64,000 bases of DNA from Hirschia maritima DSM 19733 (GTDB lineage Bacteria; Pseudomonadota; Alphaproteobacteria; Caulobacterales; Hyphomonadaceae). Under the pieces are notes generated by a model. It had not been told where the DNA came from and did not search any database. It saw nothing but the letters and a program-made list of their open reading frames with translations. Position 1 is the first letter of the stretch; each line of letters begins with the position of its first letter. A program made the position numbers and the translations under genes. This document shows positions 17,505 to 25,954 of this stretch, piece after piece. The stretch spans positions 1 through 64,000 of the forward strand of contig NZ_KB899548.1 of NCBI RefSeq assembly GCF_000378345.1, given 5' to 3'.

Positions 17505-17605
17505 TCCCTAAAAATTGATGAAACGAAGGATAAGTACTTAGTGACCCTAGGTTCGAAACTTTTGTTTATTATTGCCGATGGGAATGTTTGAGGGGGTAGA
17601 AAGAA

Positions 17606-18511
17606 ATGGCTAAGAAAAATAAATCCAATTGGTTTTCAAATCCACTTCATTTTAGGGGAGATGAAACTCCGCAATTTGTTAAAGATTTTATGCGCGGTAA
17701 AAAGTATACAGATGAAATTAGACCCCCATCTCAAAAGTTATTGGAAGTTTTAGCTGAACGTGGGGAGGAATACATTCCTCCAAGAGAAGGTAGAACGCAA
17801 AGCTATACGCGTAAATTGCCCTATGAATTATATGATTGGGAAGCGAATGGTTTCGTTGGGCTGATAACATCTTCAATACCATCAGGTAATGTGGCGTGTT
17901 TTCGTTCTGTGAATGGTTATCCAGCGCCGTATGTTAGAAGTTTGAAAGGTGGATTTGAGCGAGATGAAAATGGCGATGTGATTTTAACAAAATGGAATTA
18001 CACAGATGAGGGAGAGCCTCTTCCTGATGAGATCACTACATCGAATAAAGTAATACTTGAGCCGGTTTCAAATCCTTCAAAGAAATACTTTAAATTTGTT
18101 CCTGACGCGCCCATTCAGTTTCGCGTCAGTGGTTCGTTTTGTTGTTCGCAAAAAGTAAAAAATATTCTCGATGAATTTGCGGCTGGCGAAGTTGACTATG
18201 TTCCAGTTGAATTTGTTGAAAATGGAATTTCAGCGCCTGAAGAGAATTGGTATTATTTTTATCCAAAACGCCGACTGCTTTCCTTAGATCTAGAAAAAAG
18301 TGAATTCAATTGCTCGTATTCACCGGTAAACGAAGGGTATAGGATCGCCGCTGAAATGACATCGCGGCTTACATTTGAAGATAAAGTCCGGGATTTGAAT
18401 TTTTTTGAGGACCCCATGTTGGGAAGTAGATTCGTGGTTTCAAAACAATTGTATCAACAATTGGTTGAAATTATTGGCAATGAAGTATGGTCGCTATTTA
18501 ACGGCAAGTAG
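17606..18511 (+). CDS. Imm11-like (DUF1629-type) protein of unknown role
   Basis: A 301-residue soluble protein without signal peptide or membrane helix. The C-terminal half (about residues 170-300) resembles the Imm11/DUF1629 family: VSGSFCCSQKVKNILDEF, then VDYVPVEFVENG, a Trp-Tyr-Tyr stretch, LLSLDLEKSEF and the terminal segment GSRFVVSKQLYQQLVEII. Family members are proposed immunity proteins of polymorphic toxins, but many occur alone in chromosomes. A GAGGGGG ribosome binding site lies 8 bases before the ATG. The gene is AT-rich, sits just after the SRP RNA and is convergent with the TIR gene. Family placement was made by eye and no toxin gene is adjacent. Confidence 0.7.
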   Translation: MAKKNKSNWFSNPLHFRGDETPQFVKDFMRGKKYTDEIRPPSQKLLEVLAERGEEYIPPREGRTQSYTRKLPYELYDWEANGFVGLITSSIPSGNVACFRSVNGYPAPYVRSLKGGFERDENGDVILTKWNYTDEGEPLPDEITTSNKVILEPVSNPSKKYFKFVPDAPIQFRVSGSFCCSQKVKNILDEFAAGEVDYVPVEFVENGISAPEENWYYFYPKRRLLSLDLEKSEFNCSYSPVNEGYRIAAEMTSRLTFEDKVRDLNFFEDPMLGSRFVVSKQLYQQLVEIIGNEVWSLFNGK

Positions 18512-18520
18512 TATTCGTTT

Positions 18521-19648
18521 CTATATCTTATCCACATTGGCGTTGAAGTTGCGGATTGTGCGTTGGAAGTGCATTAGGCCGTAGAGGGCAAAAGCACCGA
18601 TACCAAAACCTAGCCAAAGCAACCCAAAGCCTGCACAAACGCTTGCAACTTCGTCAAATTCGCCTTCAATTGTGGCATAGGTCAAACCTGCAGCCCACAG
18701 CAACGCATAAAGTGCTAGACTGGATTTTGCATAGGCTTTTGCCGCGTCTTTCAGGCGTAGATTGCGCATATAGTATCTAATTGGGAATAGAAGAGCACCA
18801 ACACCAGCCAGCCCAATAGCGATAAATGCAACTAATTCTGTTAGCTCAGGTATGTCGGTGAGGTCGATATCATCAATATCCATGCCATTCGATTGCATTA
18901 CAAAATATACAATCGGAGCCATTAAAATCACATCAATCCATTTAAATGGGAGGAAGTTTCGATATTGCGTTTTAACTTTCCCGCGTTTGGAGGATTTTTT
19001 TGCTGCAGTCTTTTTTGATTTACCTTTAGAGGCTTGTTTGGCTTCTTCTTTTGCCTTTTTCTCAGCAATTTTCAGAAGTGCTTCTTCACGCTTTAAAGCT
19101 TCACGGCGCGCTTCCAAATCATTTGGGTCGATATTTGTATATGAAGAGAGTGGAGGCGCAATCGTTTCTTGAGCAGGTGTTTCTGAAGAAACGAGGTTTG
19201 ATTCCTGCGTCTGTTCAGCTTCAGGCTTTGTTCCTGCTAACCCACCGGGGCTGTCTTCCGCCAATAATGTTAGCCGGTCTGCTAGATCGTTGATCTTTTC
19301 TTGTGGGTTTGGAAAAATTTGGATCCAGTTTCGAGCCGCCAATTCATATAAAAAATGACCTTTGGGCTTGGTATCTTCAATCAAGACAGGGATGACGTCT
19401 TTGTCCAGATCATCAGCCAACGCCAATTCTTTTTTGAGTTGCTTTGATTCATTACATTCATTCGAAAACAGAATGACTAGCATGTCTGAAGCGATCAGGT
19501 TTTCAACGATAGCATCACGCCAATCAACGCCACCATCGATCTTTTGATCCCACCAGACACCGACGCCTCTGGCTTCAAGGGCTGCAACTAAATCTCGCGC
19601 CAATTCTTGATCTGCGCGCCGATAACTTAAGAAAATATCGTAGTCCAC
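18521..19648 (-). CDS. Membrane-anchored TIR-domain protein
   Basis: A 375-residue protein. Residues 1-130 form a TIR domain: DYDIFLSYRRAD at the start, the BB-loop region VWWDQKIDGGVDWRDAI, and SNECNESKQLKKEL, where Glu74 lines up with the catalytic glutamate of NAD-cleaving TIR enzymes. A charged linker and coiled coil follow (about residues 165-225, very Lys/Ala/Glu-rich). The C-terminus has about four hydrophobic helices (residues about 230-365). The start is GTG 19648 with GAGGGC upstream. Bacterial TIR proteins are often antiphage effectors, and the membrane domain suggests anchoring or sensing at the membrane. The role is an inference. Confidence 0.85.
   Translation of the reverse strand: MDYDIFLSYRRADQELARDLVAALEARGVGVWWDQKIDGGVDWRDAIVENLIASDMLVILFSNECNESKQLKKELALADDLDKDVIPVLIEDTKPKGHFLYELAARNWIQIFPNPQEKINDLADRLTLLAEDSPGGLAGTKPEAEQTQESNLVSSETPAQETIAPPLSSYTNIDPNDLEARREALKREEALLKIAEKKAKEEAKQASKGKSKKTAAKKSSKRGKVKTQYRNFLPFKWIDVILMAPIVYFVMQSNGMDIDDIDLTDIPELTELVAFIAIGLAGVGALLFPIRYYMRNLRLKDAAKAYAKSSLALYALLWAAGLTYATIEGEFDEVASVCAGFGLLWLGFGIGAFALYGLMHFQRTIRNFNANVDKI
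18528..18536 (+). promoter_or_regulatory. Perfect DnaA-box match at the TIR gene 3' end
   Basis: TTATCCACA, the strict DnaA consensus, lies in the last codons of the TIR gene. A single box in coding DNA may be chance. Confidence 0.2.
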
Positions 19649-19850
19649 AGTTTTCGCCCTCGTAAAACTTGTCCTTTATTTATCTTAACACTTTCAGGCA
19701 GCAGGTGAAGTGTTTTCTGGCAAAATGGATTTTTGAAGAGGAAATCAACAATAAATGGTTGCAGCGAGCGGGGTGATGTGTTGACGCATCTAATAGACTA
19801 GGTGGTTCTAGCGGGACTGAGGAAAACAGCTTCAGAGCGAGGAGTTTGAC

Positions 19851-20405
19851 ATGTCATCTGATCACCATTTCACATCACGTTTGGCGGGTGCCGATGATAT
19901 CCCGCAAATTGTTGAGCTTATGAGAGCTTCCATAGAAATCAATATGAAAGCTTTTCTCTCTGAGAAAGAGATAGAGGCGGCTAAAGAGAGTATGGGACTC
20001 GATCAGAGCCTCATTGAAGATCAAACATATTTCGTTATTGAAACCCTTCAAAATGGTCTGCCAGTCATGGTTGCATGCGGCGGTTGGGGCAAGCGTAAAA
20101 CTCTATATGGCGGTGATCACACACAGGGCCGGGATGACAGTTTGGGTGATCCGACAAAGGATCCCGCCCGTATCCGCGCCATGTACACTCATCCACAATG
20201 GATCAGAAAAGGGTTGGGAACTATGTTGCTTGATTTGGGAGAAGGTGCGGCACGAAATGCTGGTTTTAAAACGATTGAACTCGGCTCTACCGTGCCGGGA
20301 TTACCTCTCTATGAAACGCGCGGGTATAAAGCCTATTTCACAGAAGAAATTCCGGGCTCTAATGGAGAAATTAAGACTGTCATTCATATGCGCAAAGAGC
20401 TGTAA
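19851..20405 (+). CDS. GNAT-family N-acetyltransferase
   Basis: A 184-residue acetyltransferase. The acetyl-CoA binding motif A is seen in RAMYTHPQWIRKGLGTMLLDLGEGAARNAGF (about residues 104-134), containing the R/Q-x-x-G-x-G/A pattern as RKGLGT. Motif B follows with GYKAYFTEEI. An aminoglycoside or protein target cannot be told apart from sequence. GAGGAG lies 9 bases before the ATG. It stands alone between the TIR gene and dnaX. Confidence 0.88.
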   Translation: MSSDHHFTSRLAGADDIPQIVELMRASIEINMKAFLSEKEIEAAKESMGLDQSLIEDQTYFVIETLQNGLPVMVACGGWGKRKTLYGGDHTQGRDDSLGDPTKDPARIRAMYTHPQWIRKGLGTMLLDLGEGAARNAGFKTIELGSTVPGLPLYETRGYKAYFTEEIPGSNGEIKTVIHMRKEL

Positions 20406-20496
20406 GTGAGTTGCGGGCGTGAATTTTAGGAAAGGCGCGTGGAATTTCGTCATTTGCCCTATATGCAAGTGCGTTCAGTAAGGTTAAGTTCCGCCA

Positions 20497-22338
20497 ATGA
20501 ACGACTCAAATGATATGCAAGATGAAGGTCCAGATCCAAACACGGCATCCATGTTTGGAGATGACAACCCCAATGCGGGGAGTGATGAAGCTTATCAGGT
20601 CTTAGCCCGAAAATATCGGCCAACCACTTTTGATGATATGGTTGGACAAGAAGCGATGGTGCGTACGCTGACCAATGCGTTTAAAACGGGACGTATTGCG
20701 CACGCATTCATGCTGACGGGGGTGCGTGGTGTCGGGAAGACGACAACAGCTAGATTGCTTGCTCGCGCGCTCAACTATGTGGGTAATGGAGAGGATGGGC
20801 CAAGTGTGAAGCTCAACCCGATGGGCACGCATTGTCAGGCGATTATGGAAAGCCGGCATCCTGATGTGCTGGAGTTAGATGCCGCATCTCGCACAGGTGT
20901 GGCAGACATGCGCGAGTTGTTGGATGGTGTACGGTATTCTCCGGTCAATGCTCGCTATAAAGTTTACATCATAGATGAGGTGCACATGCTCTCTACAGCA
21001 GCGTTTAATGCGTTGCTGAAGACATTGGAAGAGCCGCCTCCACATGTGAAATTCATTTTTGCAACAACTGAGATCCGCAAAGTCCCCGTGACGGTACTTT
21101 CGCGGTGTCAGCGTTTCAATCTTGCAAGGTTGACGACAGAAGCTCTTGCCGCCCACCTTAGCCGTATATGTGAAAAAGAGGGCGCGAAGGTATCCGAAGA
21201 AGGACTGGCATTAGTCGCGCGCGCCGCTGAAGGGTCTGCACGTGATGCGCTGTCGGTTCTTGATCAAGCTATAGTTCAGTCGACTGGCGAAGAAGTATCA
21301 GTTGAAGCAATTCGAGACATGCTCGGTTTGGCAGATCGAGCGCGCGTATTTAATCTTTTAGATGCAGCGACATCAGGCCAGCACAAAGCGGCCTTAGAAG
21401 AAACCACTTCACAATTGCAGGAGGGGGCTGAAGCCCAAGTCCTAATGAAGGACTTGCTCGATGCTATGGCTGAAATAGCGCGCGCTCAAGCAATGGGGGA
21501 TGCCTATATTTTTGCTGGGCCGACCGAATGGACAGACCGCACTAAAAAGCTAGCTGCAAGCATGAGCAATGCTCAGTCAGCACGTTATTGGAAATTATTG
21601 CTTCAGGGGTTTGAAGATTGCGCACGCGCACCAGATCCAAATGTTGCTGCCGAAATGGCAGTATTGAGGTTAGCGGCTGCTGCGGCTCTTCCTTCACCAG
21701 AAGAAGCAGCGCGTATGTTCCAAGGTGGACCCACTGGCGGTCCAGCAGGCGGCGGTCCTAATGGCGGTGGATATGCTAACGGTGATCCAGGACCGGGGGC
21801 GCAGGCTTATCAGGCAGGTGGCAGTGGTGGAGCAAAAGCTCATGCACAAGCTGGGCAGGTGGTCGCTCGCGCGGTTCCCGATCAATATGCAGAAGCTGCG
21901 CCGGGGCCTGTATTGGGTTCATTGAATCAGATTTGTGCAGCATTGCAGACGGATAAACAAATCCACTTATTGTATGATGTAGAGCATTATGTGCGCCCAG
22001 CAGAGGTGCGTTACGGCTTATTTACATATGCAGCTGCACCGGGAATTCCTGCTGATTTTCAGATGCGCATGAAAAATTGGCTGGAAGATAAAACAGGCGT
22101 AGAATGGCAGGTTGATCTAGGTCATTCGACGCGCGAGAGTCTTGAAGAAATACGTGTTCGTCAGGAAAAAGAGCGTATTGACGAGGTATCCTCAATTCCG
22201 CGCATAGCAGAAGCGCTGGATCTTTTGCCCGGTGCAAAAGTTGTCAAAATCGAAAAGTTCGATACTGACGATGAAGGAAATGTTGTTCGTGTAGATTTCA
22301 ACCGTCGCCGCGACTTTAGTAAATTAGATGATGTTTAG
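20497..22338 (+). CDS. dnaX: DNA polymerase III subunit gamma/tau
   Basis: A 613-residue clamp-loader ATPase. Walker A is GVRGVGKTTT (residues 75-84), Walker B is VYIIDEVHML with the sensor AFNALLKTLEEPPPHVKFIFATTE, and the arginine-finger SRCQRF follows. Between residues 92 and 113 the zinc-binding module keeps only one of the four Cys found in E. coli DnaX (Cys113); the rest are replaced. A Gly-rich linker (about residues 410-455) leads to the tau C-terminal domain. ATG 20497 starts an N-terminal extension of about 30 acidic residues, as seen in relatives. It heads the dnaX-ybaB-recR group. Confidence 0.96.
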   Translation: MNDSNDMQDEGPDPNTASMFGDDNPNAGSDEAYQVLARKYRPTTFDDMVGQEAMVRTLTNAFKTGRIAHAFMLTGVRGVGKTTTARLLARALNYVGNGEDGPSVKLNPMGTHCQAIMESRHPDVLELDAASRTGVADMRELLDGVRYSPVNARYKVYIIDEVHMLSTAAFNALLKTLEEPPPHVKFIFATTEIRKVPVTVLSRCQRFNLARLTTEALAAHLSRICEKEGAKVSEEGLALVARAAEGSARDALSVLDQAIVQSTGEEVSVEAIRDMLGLADRARVFNLLDAATSGQHKAALEETTSQLQEGAEAQVLMKDLLDAMAEIARAQAMGDAYIFAGPTEWTDRTKKLAASMSNAQSARYWKLLLQGFEDCARAPDPNVAAEMAVLRLAAAAALPSPEEAARMFQGGPTGGPAGGGPNGGGYANGDPGPGAQAYQAGGSGGAKAHAQAGQVVARAVPDQYAEAAPGPVLGSLNQICAALQTDKQIHLLYDVEHYVRPAEVRYGLFTYAAAPGIPADFQMRMKNWLEDKTGVEWQVDLGHSTRESLEEIRVRQEKERIDEVSSIPRIAEALDLLPGAKVVKIEKFDTDDEGNVVRVDFNRRRDFSKLDDV

Positions 22339-22357
22339 ATTATAGAGGAATGACCTC

Positions 22358-22678
22358 ATGGATATGAAAGAAATCATGCGTCAGGCGCAGCAGATGCAAG
22401 GAAAGCTCGCTGAAGCGCAGGAAAAGCTTGAAGAAATAGAAGCTGAAGGTACATCAGGCGGCGGTATGGTGAAGGTTGTCCTTAAGGGGAAAGGTGACAT
22501 GGCCAGCATGTCTATCGATCCTAGTTTGATCGATCCCAACGATGCTGAAATCATTGAGGATTTAGTCAAAGCTGCTCATGATGATGCTCGCCGTAAATTG
22601 GAAGTCGCTCATGCAGATGCTATGAAAGATGCGACATCAGGTATGGGTATGTTGCCGGGCTTTAAAATGCCATTTTAG
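22358..22678 (+). CDS. ybaB: YbaB/EbfC nucleoid-associated protein
   Basis: A 106-residue YbaB/EbfC protein, which binds DNA as a dimer. The N-terminal helix is Gln/Met-rich (MRQAQQMQGKLAEAQEKLEEIEAEG), followed by the family core GGGMVKVVLKGKGDMASMSIDPSLID and a C-terminal helix ending in MLPGFKMPF, the normal family end. It lies 19 bases after dnaX and is followed by recR after one small gene, the widely conserved dnaX-ybaB-recR arrangement. Confidence 0.95.
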   Translation: MDMKEIMRQAQQMQGKLAEAQEKLEEIEAEGTSGGGMVKVVLKGKGDMASMSIDPSLIDPNDAEIIEDLVKAAHDDARRKLEVAHADAMKDATSGMGMLPGFKMPF

Positions 22679-22717
22679 TGGTGAATGAGCATTGAAACGT
22701 TTTTAGGGAAGTTTTTG

Positions 22718-23062
22718 ATGACAGATACGACACGCAAAAGCGATTTTGATGATATTCCATTGGATGGATTCCGTAGGGAGTCTTCGGATTCTTTTGCGAA
22801 ATCCAATAAAAAGAAAAAAGACCCGCTAAAGATTAAAAAGAGTGATGAGAAAAAGGAGGGGTTTTTGCCTTCTAATACTCCCATTCCATTTTGGTTGGAT
22901 ATCATCCTTTTCTTTCTTTGGTGCGGAGCTGTCGCGGTAGCTGTGTTAATGGCTTACCCAATGGCTGATATGTTCTTTAGCGTTTCGTTATTCTTGGGAA
23001 GTGCCATTATATTGTTGTCTATTCGGACAGGGATAAAGCGTATTATGCTTGGGATGTCTTAG
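22718..23062 (+). CDS. Small membrane protein of unknown function between ybaB and recR
   Basis: A protein of about 114 residues. The frame is open from ATG 22685, but ATG 22718 has AGGGAAG at good spacing and is preferred. The N-terminal half is Lys/Asp/Ser-rich and hydrophilic (for example KSNKKKKDPLKIKKSDEKKEG); the C-terminal half has two hydrophobic helices (about residues 56-78 and 84-103) with a short basic end. I do not recognise the family. It is inserted into the dnaX-ybaB-recR series with tight spacing (9 bases to recR), so is probably cotranscribed. Confidence 0.75.
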   Translation: MTDTTRKSDFDDIPLDGFRRESSDSFAKSNKKKKDPLKIKKSDEKKEGFLPSNTPIPFWLDIILFFLWCGAVAVAVLMAYPMADMFFSVSLFLGSAIILLSIRTGIKRIMLGMS

Positions 23063-23071
23063 GATAATTCC

Positions 23072-23671
23072 ATGGCGCATAGATCGATAGGCCCTGAAAT
23101 AACACGACTCATAGAAATGATGTCTAAGCTTCCAGGAATGGGGCCCAGGTCAGCGCGTCGTGCTACGCTACACTTACTTAAAAAACCAGAGCAGCTACTT
23201 GCTCCAATGTCTCGTGCAATGGCAGACGCAGCTCAAAAGGTAACTGCATGCGATGTTTGCGGAAACTTCGATACATTGAACCCTTGCGGAGTGTGCCAAT
23301 CTAAAGGGCGCGATGATAGCGTAATTTGTGTTCTGGCAGATGTTGGCGACTTATGGGCAATGGAGCGCTCTGGGGTGTTTCGTGGGCGATATCATGTATT
23401 AGGTGGTTGCTTGTCTGCGCTGGATGGTATTGGGCCTGATGATCTAAACATCGCGAGCCTTGTAAAACGCGCATCTGATGGTGGGGTGAAAGAGATTATC
23501 CTAGCATTAAATGCTACTGTAGATGGACAAACAACATCACACTATGTTGCTGATCAATTAGAGGGAATTGATGTAGCAGTATCCCGTTTGGCACATGGTG
23601 TTCCAGTTGGTGGTGAGCTAGGTTCACTTGATGACGGAACGATTGCAGCAGCATTTTCTTCGCGCCGATAA
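23072..23671 (+). CDS. recR: Recombination mediator RecR
   Basis: A 199-residue RecR, which with RecF/RecO loads RecA at gaps. It has the N-terminal helix-hairpin-helix (SKLPGMGPRSARRATLHLL), a four-Cys zinc finger (CDVCGNF and CGVCQS, about residues 56-73), the Toprim region VICVLADVGDLWAMERSGVFRGRYHVLGG and the C-terminal LARGVPVGGELG-type motif as LAHGVPVGGELGSLDDGTI. Length and order match the family. Confidence 0.97.
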   Translation: MAHRSIGPEITRLIEMMSKLPGMGPRSARRATLHLLKKPEQLLAPMSRAMADAAQKVTACDVCGNFDTLNPCGVCQSKGRDDSVICVLADVGDLWAMERSGVFRGRYHVLGGCLSALDGIGPDDLNIASLVKRASDGGVKEIILALNATVDGQTTSHYVADQLEGIDVAVSRLAHGVPVGGELGSLDDGTIAAAFSSRR

Positions 23672-23683
23672 TACATTATCATT

Positions 23684-23692
23684 TGTGGATAA
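23684..23692 (-). promoter_or_regulatory. Perfect DnaA-box match between recR and rmuC
   Basis: TGTGGATAA on the plus strand is TTATCCACA on the minus strand. It lies in the 83-base intergenic gap ahead of rmuC, where a regulatory DnaA site would be plausible; a GANTC site follows at 23696. Confidence 0.35.
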
Positions 23693-23754
23693 GTGATTCG
23701 TTTTTAGTTAAATATCGCCTTGTAGGGGAATAAAAAACGGGATATGATCTCGTT

Positions 23755-25317
23755 ATGTTCTCATTATCCTTTGGCGAAAACGCTCTCGTATTCGATTTGT
23801 ATCACATTTGTTTCCTCGCTGTTGCGGTGGTTGCACTAATTTTATCATTAATACTTGGATTTCGAATTTCGCGTGTACGCAAATCGATGCAGGAACGCTT
23901 TGATGCTGAAACTCATTTTCTTAAAGGTGAAGTTGAAGTTGGTGCCTTGCGATTGCAAAATCTTGAGGAAACATATCAGCGAGAACAGGGTATTTGGTCT
24001 GGTGAGAAATTAAAGCTAGAACAATCTCTAGCTGTAGAGGCTCAAAATACTGAAAAGTATAAAGAAGCTCTGGAAAAGTACCGTGTTCATGCAGAAAACG
24101 TGTCGCGGAAATTAGCTGGATTAGAAGCAGGGCATGAAGAGCGCGAAAAAGCTTTCGAAGCAGAGCGTGCTTCCATGAAAACGCTGAATGAAGAGATCCA
24201 TCAAAAGTTTCAAAGTTTAGCTGATAATGCTTTGCGCCAATCTCAAAAACAGTTCCTTGAAATTGCCAATGAACAAATGCGGCAACATAAGGAAGTGTCT
24301 AAGGCTGATCTAACAAGCATGATTGGTCCAATTAAAGAGAGTTTCTCACAATTTAGTCAGAAGGTTGAGAATATTGAGAAGGTCCGCAATGAGGATAGGG
24401 CGTCTTTAAGGTCAGAGATCGAAAAATTATCTCAGACCATGGCGGATACACAAAACATTACCGGTAAGCTTGCGAATGCTTTATCTGCGCCTAAATCGGG
24501 TGGTCGCTGGGGCGAAGAAACACTTCGCAATGTGCTGGAAATGGCGGGCCTTTCTGAACATGCCGATTTTACAGAGCAGGTACATGCAAATGTAGAAGAA
24601 GGCGCGAATATCCGGCCGGATGTGATGGTACGTATGCCCGGCGGCCGGCATTTGGTGATCGATTCAAAAGTAAGTGTAGATGATTTCCTGCAAGCATCTG
24701 AAGAAACAGACATTCAGCGTCAAAATTTGTTGTTGCAAACTCATGCACGTAAAATGAAAGATCATGTCACTGCATTAGCGCGCAAAGCTTATTGGGCGCA
24801 ATTGCCCGATACTGTGGACTTTGTAGCTATGTTTGTGCCGGGTGAAAATTTTTATGCAGCAGCTTTAAGCGCAGATCGTGACTTGTTTGATTATGCTGCA
24901 CGAAACAAGGTCATCATTGTTACACCATCCACGTTGGTGGCGCTTGCTAAAGCGGTCGCGTTCGGGTGGCGTCAGGAGAATGCTGCGCGTAATACGAAAG
25001 AAGTTACAGAATTGGCGCGCGAGCTATACAGCCGCATTGCTATAATGGGAGACAAGGTTGTGAAAATGGGGCGCGGACTGAATGGCGCTTCAGCTGCATA
25101 CAATGAATTAGTGGGGACATTGGAAACCAAAGTTCTGCCTCAAGCACGCAAATTTGACGCGTTGGGGGTGAGTGCTGATGGCAAAGAAATTCCTGATTTA
25201 GAAGAGATAGAAGATCATATGCGTGAGCCAAGAAGAGGGCGTGATCTATTATTCAACGCGGATGAAATTCCGCCTTTACCAGAGGCAATTGTATCGGAAA
25301 GTGAAAAACTGGTATAA
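23755..25317 (+). CDS. rmuC: RmuC family DNA recombination protein
   Basis: A 520-residue RmuC protein. An N-terminal membrane helix (about residues 20-40) is followed by a long coiled coil (residues 45-250) and the conserved nuclease-like core: GRWGEETLRNVLEMAGL, RPDVMVRMPGGRHLVIDSKVSVDDF, ALARKAYW and FVPGENFYAAALSAD, with VIIVTPSTLVALAKAVAFGWRQE. RmuC limits inversion at short repeats in E. coli. It has its own 83-base upstream gap. Confidence 0.95.
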   Translation: MFSLSFGENALVFDLYHICFLAVAVVALILSLILGFRISRVRKSMQERFDAETHFLKGEVEVGALRLQNLEETYQREQGIWSGEKLKLEQSLAVEAQNTEKYKEALEKYRVHAENVSRKLAGLEAGHEEREKAFEAERASMKTLNEEIHQKFQSLADNALRQSQKQFLEIANEQMRQHKEVSKADLTSMIGPIKESFSQFSQKVENIEKVRNEDRASLRSEIEKLSQTMADTQNITGKLANALSAPKSGGRWGEETLRNVLEMAGLSEHADFTEQVHANVEEGANIRPDVMVRMPGGRHLVIDSKVSVDDFLQASEETDIQRQNLLLQTHARKMKDHVTALARKAYWAQLPDTVDFVAMFVPGENFYAAALSADRDLFDYAARNKVIIVTPSTLVALAKAVAFGWRQENAARNTKEVTELARELYSRIAIMGDKVVKMGRGLNGASAAYNELVGTLETKVLPQARKFDALGVSADGKEIPDLEEIEDHMREPRRGRDLLFNADEIPPLPEAIVSESEKLV

Positions 25318-25335
25318 AATCCAGTTCATATAAGC

Positions 25336-25364
25336 TTGACGCAGCAATTCATCACACTTAGCTA
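25336..25364 (+). promoter_or_regulatory. Candidate promoter placing the def start codon at the mRNA 5' end
   Basis: TTGACG (25336-25341), a 17-base spacer, then TAGCTA (25359-25364). A transcript starting about 7 bases later would begin at or next to the def ATG (25371), and there is no ribosome binding site before that ATG. This would make a leaderless mRNA. The -10 element is imperfect. Confidence 0.4.
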
Positions 25365-25370
25365 AGTTCC

Positions 25371-25913
25371 ATGACGATACGACCTATTTTAACAGTTCCA
25401 AATCCTCTTCTTAAAGAGGTTTCCAAGCCGGTTGATGCTGTGACCGATGAAATCCGTGTACTCATGGATGACATGTTGGAAACAATGTATGACGCCCCTG
25501 GTATCGGTCTAGCCGCAATTCAGATTGGTAAACCTGTCCGAGTGATTGTTATGGATCTCGCTGGTCCAGAAGATGAGCCGAACCCACAGTATTTTGTGAA
25601 TCCAGAGATTTTGGAGACCGTTGAAGAGACAGCGCCTTATGATGAAGGATGTTTGTCTGTACCTCAGGTTTATGAAACGATTGATCGTCCTTCACGTGTG
25701 CGTCTGAAATATCTCAATTATGATGGTAAAGAGGTCGAAGAGTGGGCTGAAGGCCTATACGCGACTTGTATACAGCATGAGATGGACCATTTGGAAGGCA
25801 CGCTTTTCATTGATTATTTATCTCGTTTGAAAAAGACACGTGCATTAGCCAAAGTTAAAAAAGCCCAAAAGTTTGCTCCAGTGGCTCACGGTTCTGATTG
25901 CGATTGTTGTTAA
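25371..25913 (+). CDS. def: Peptide deformylase
   Basis: A 180-residue metalloenzyme that removes the N-formyl group from new proteins. All three motifs are intact: [10 protein letters not shown] (about residues 44-53), EGCLSVP with the metal-binding Cys (about residue 97) and QHEMDHLEG with the metal-binding His pair and catalytic Glu (about residues 138-146). The C-terminus ends Cys-Asp-Cys-Cys, an oddity. It leads the def-fmt-truA group. No Shine-Dalgarno is seen before the ATG. Confidence 0.97.
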   Translation: MTIRPILTVPNPLLKEVSKPVDAVTDEIRVLMDDMLETMYDAPGIGLAAIQIGKPVRVIVMDLAGPEDEPNPQYFVNPEILETVEETAPYDEGCLSVPQVYETIDRPSRVRLKYLNYDGKEVEEWAEGLYATCIQHEMDHLEGTLFIDYLSRLKKTRALAKVKKAQKFAPVAHGSDCDCC

Positions 25914-25954
25914 GCGCGATTTATTCTTAGTTTTCAATTTATGGGGATCACATA

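Noticed and set aside
17220-17591. Plus-strand frame of about 123 codons crossing the SRP RNA
   Set aside because: Runs through ffs and antisense to nudC; composition is Arg/Ser-rich without family resemblance.
18528-18536. Chromosome origin suggested by a DnaA box
   Set aside because: Only a single box, in a coding end; no cluster, no AT-rich unwinding region with repeats, no dnaA/hemE/parAB context.
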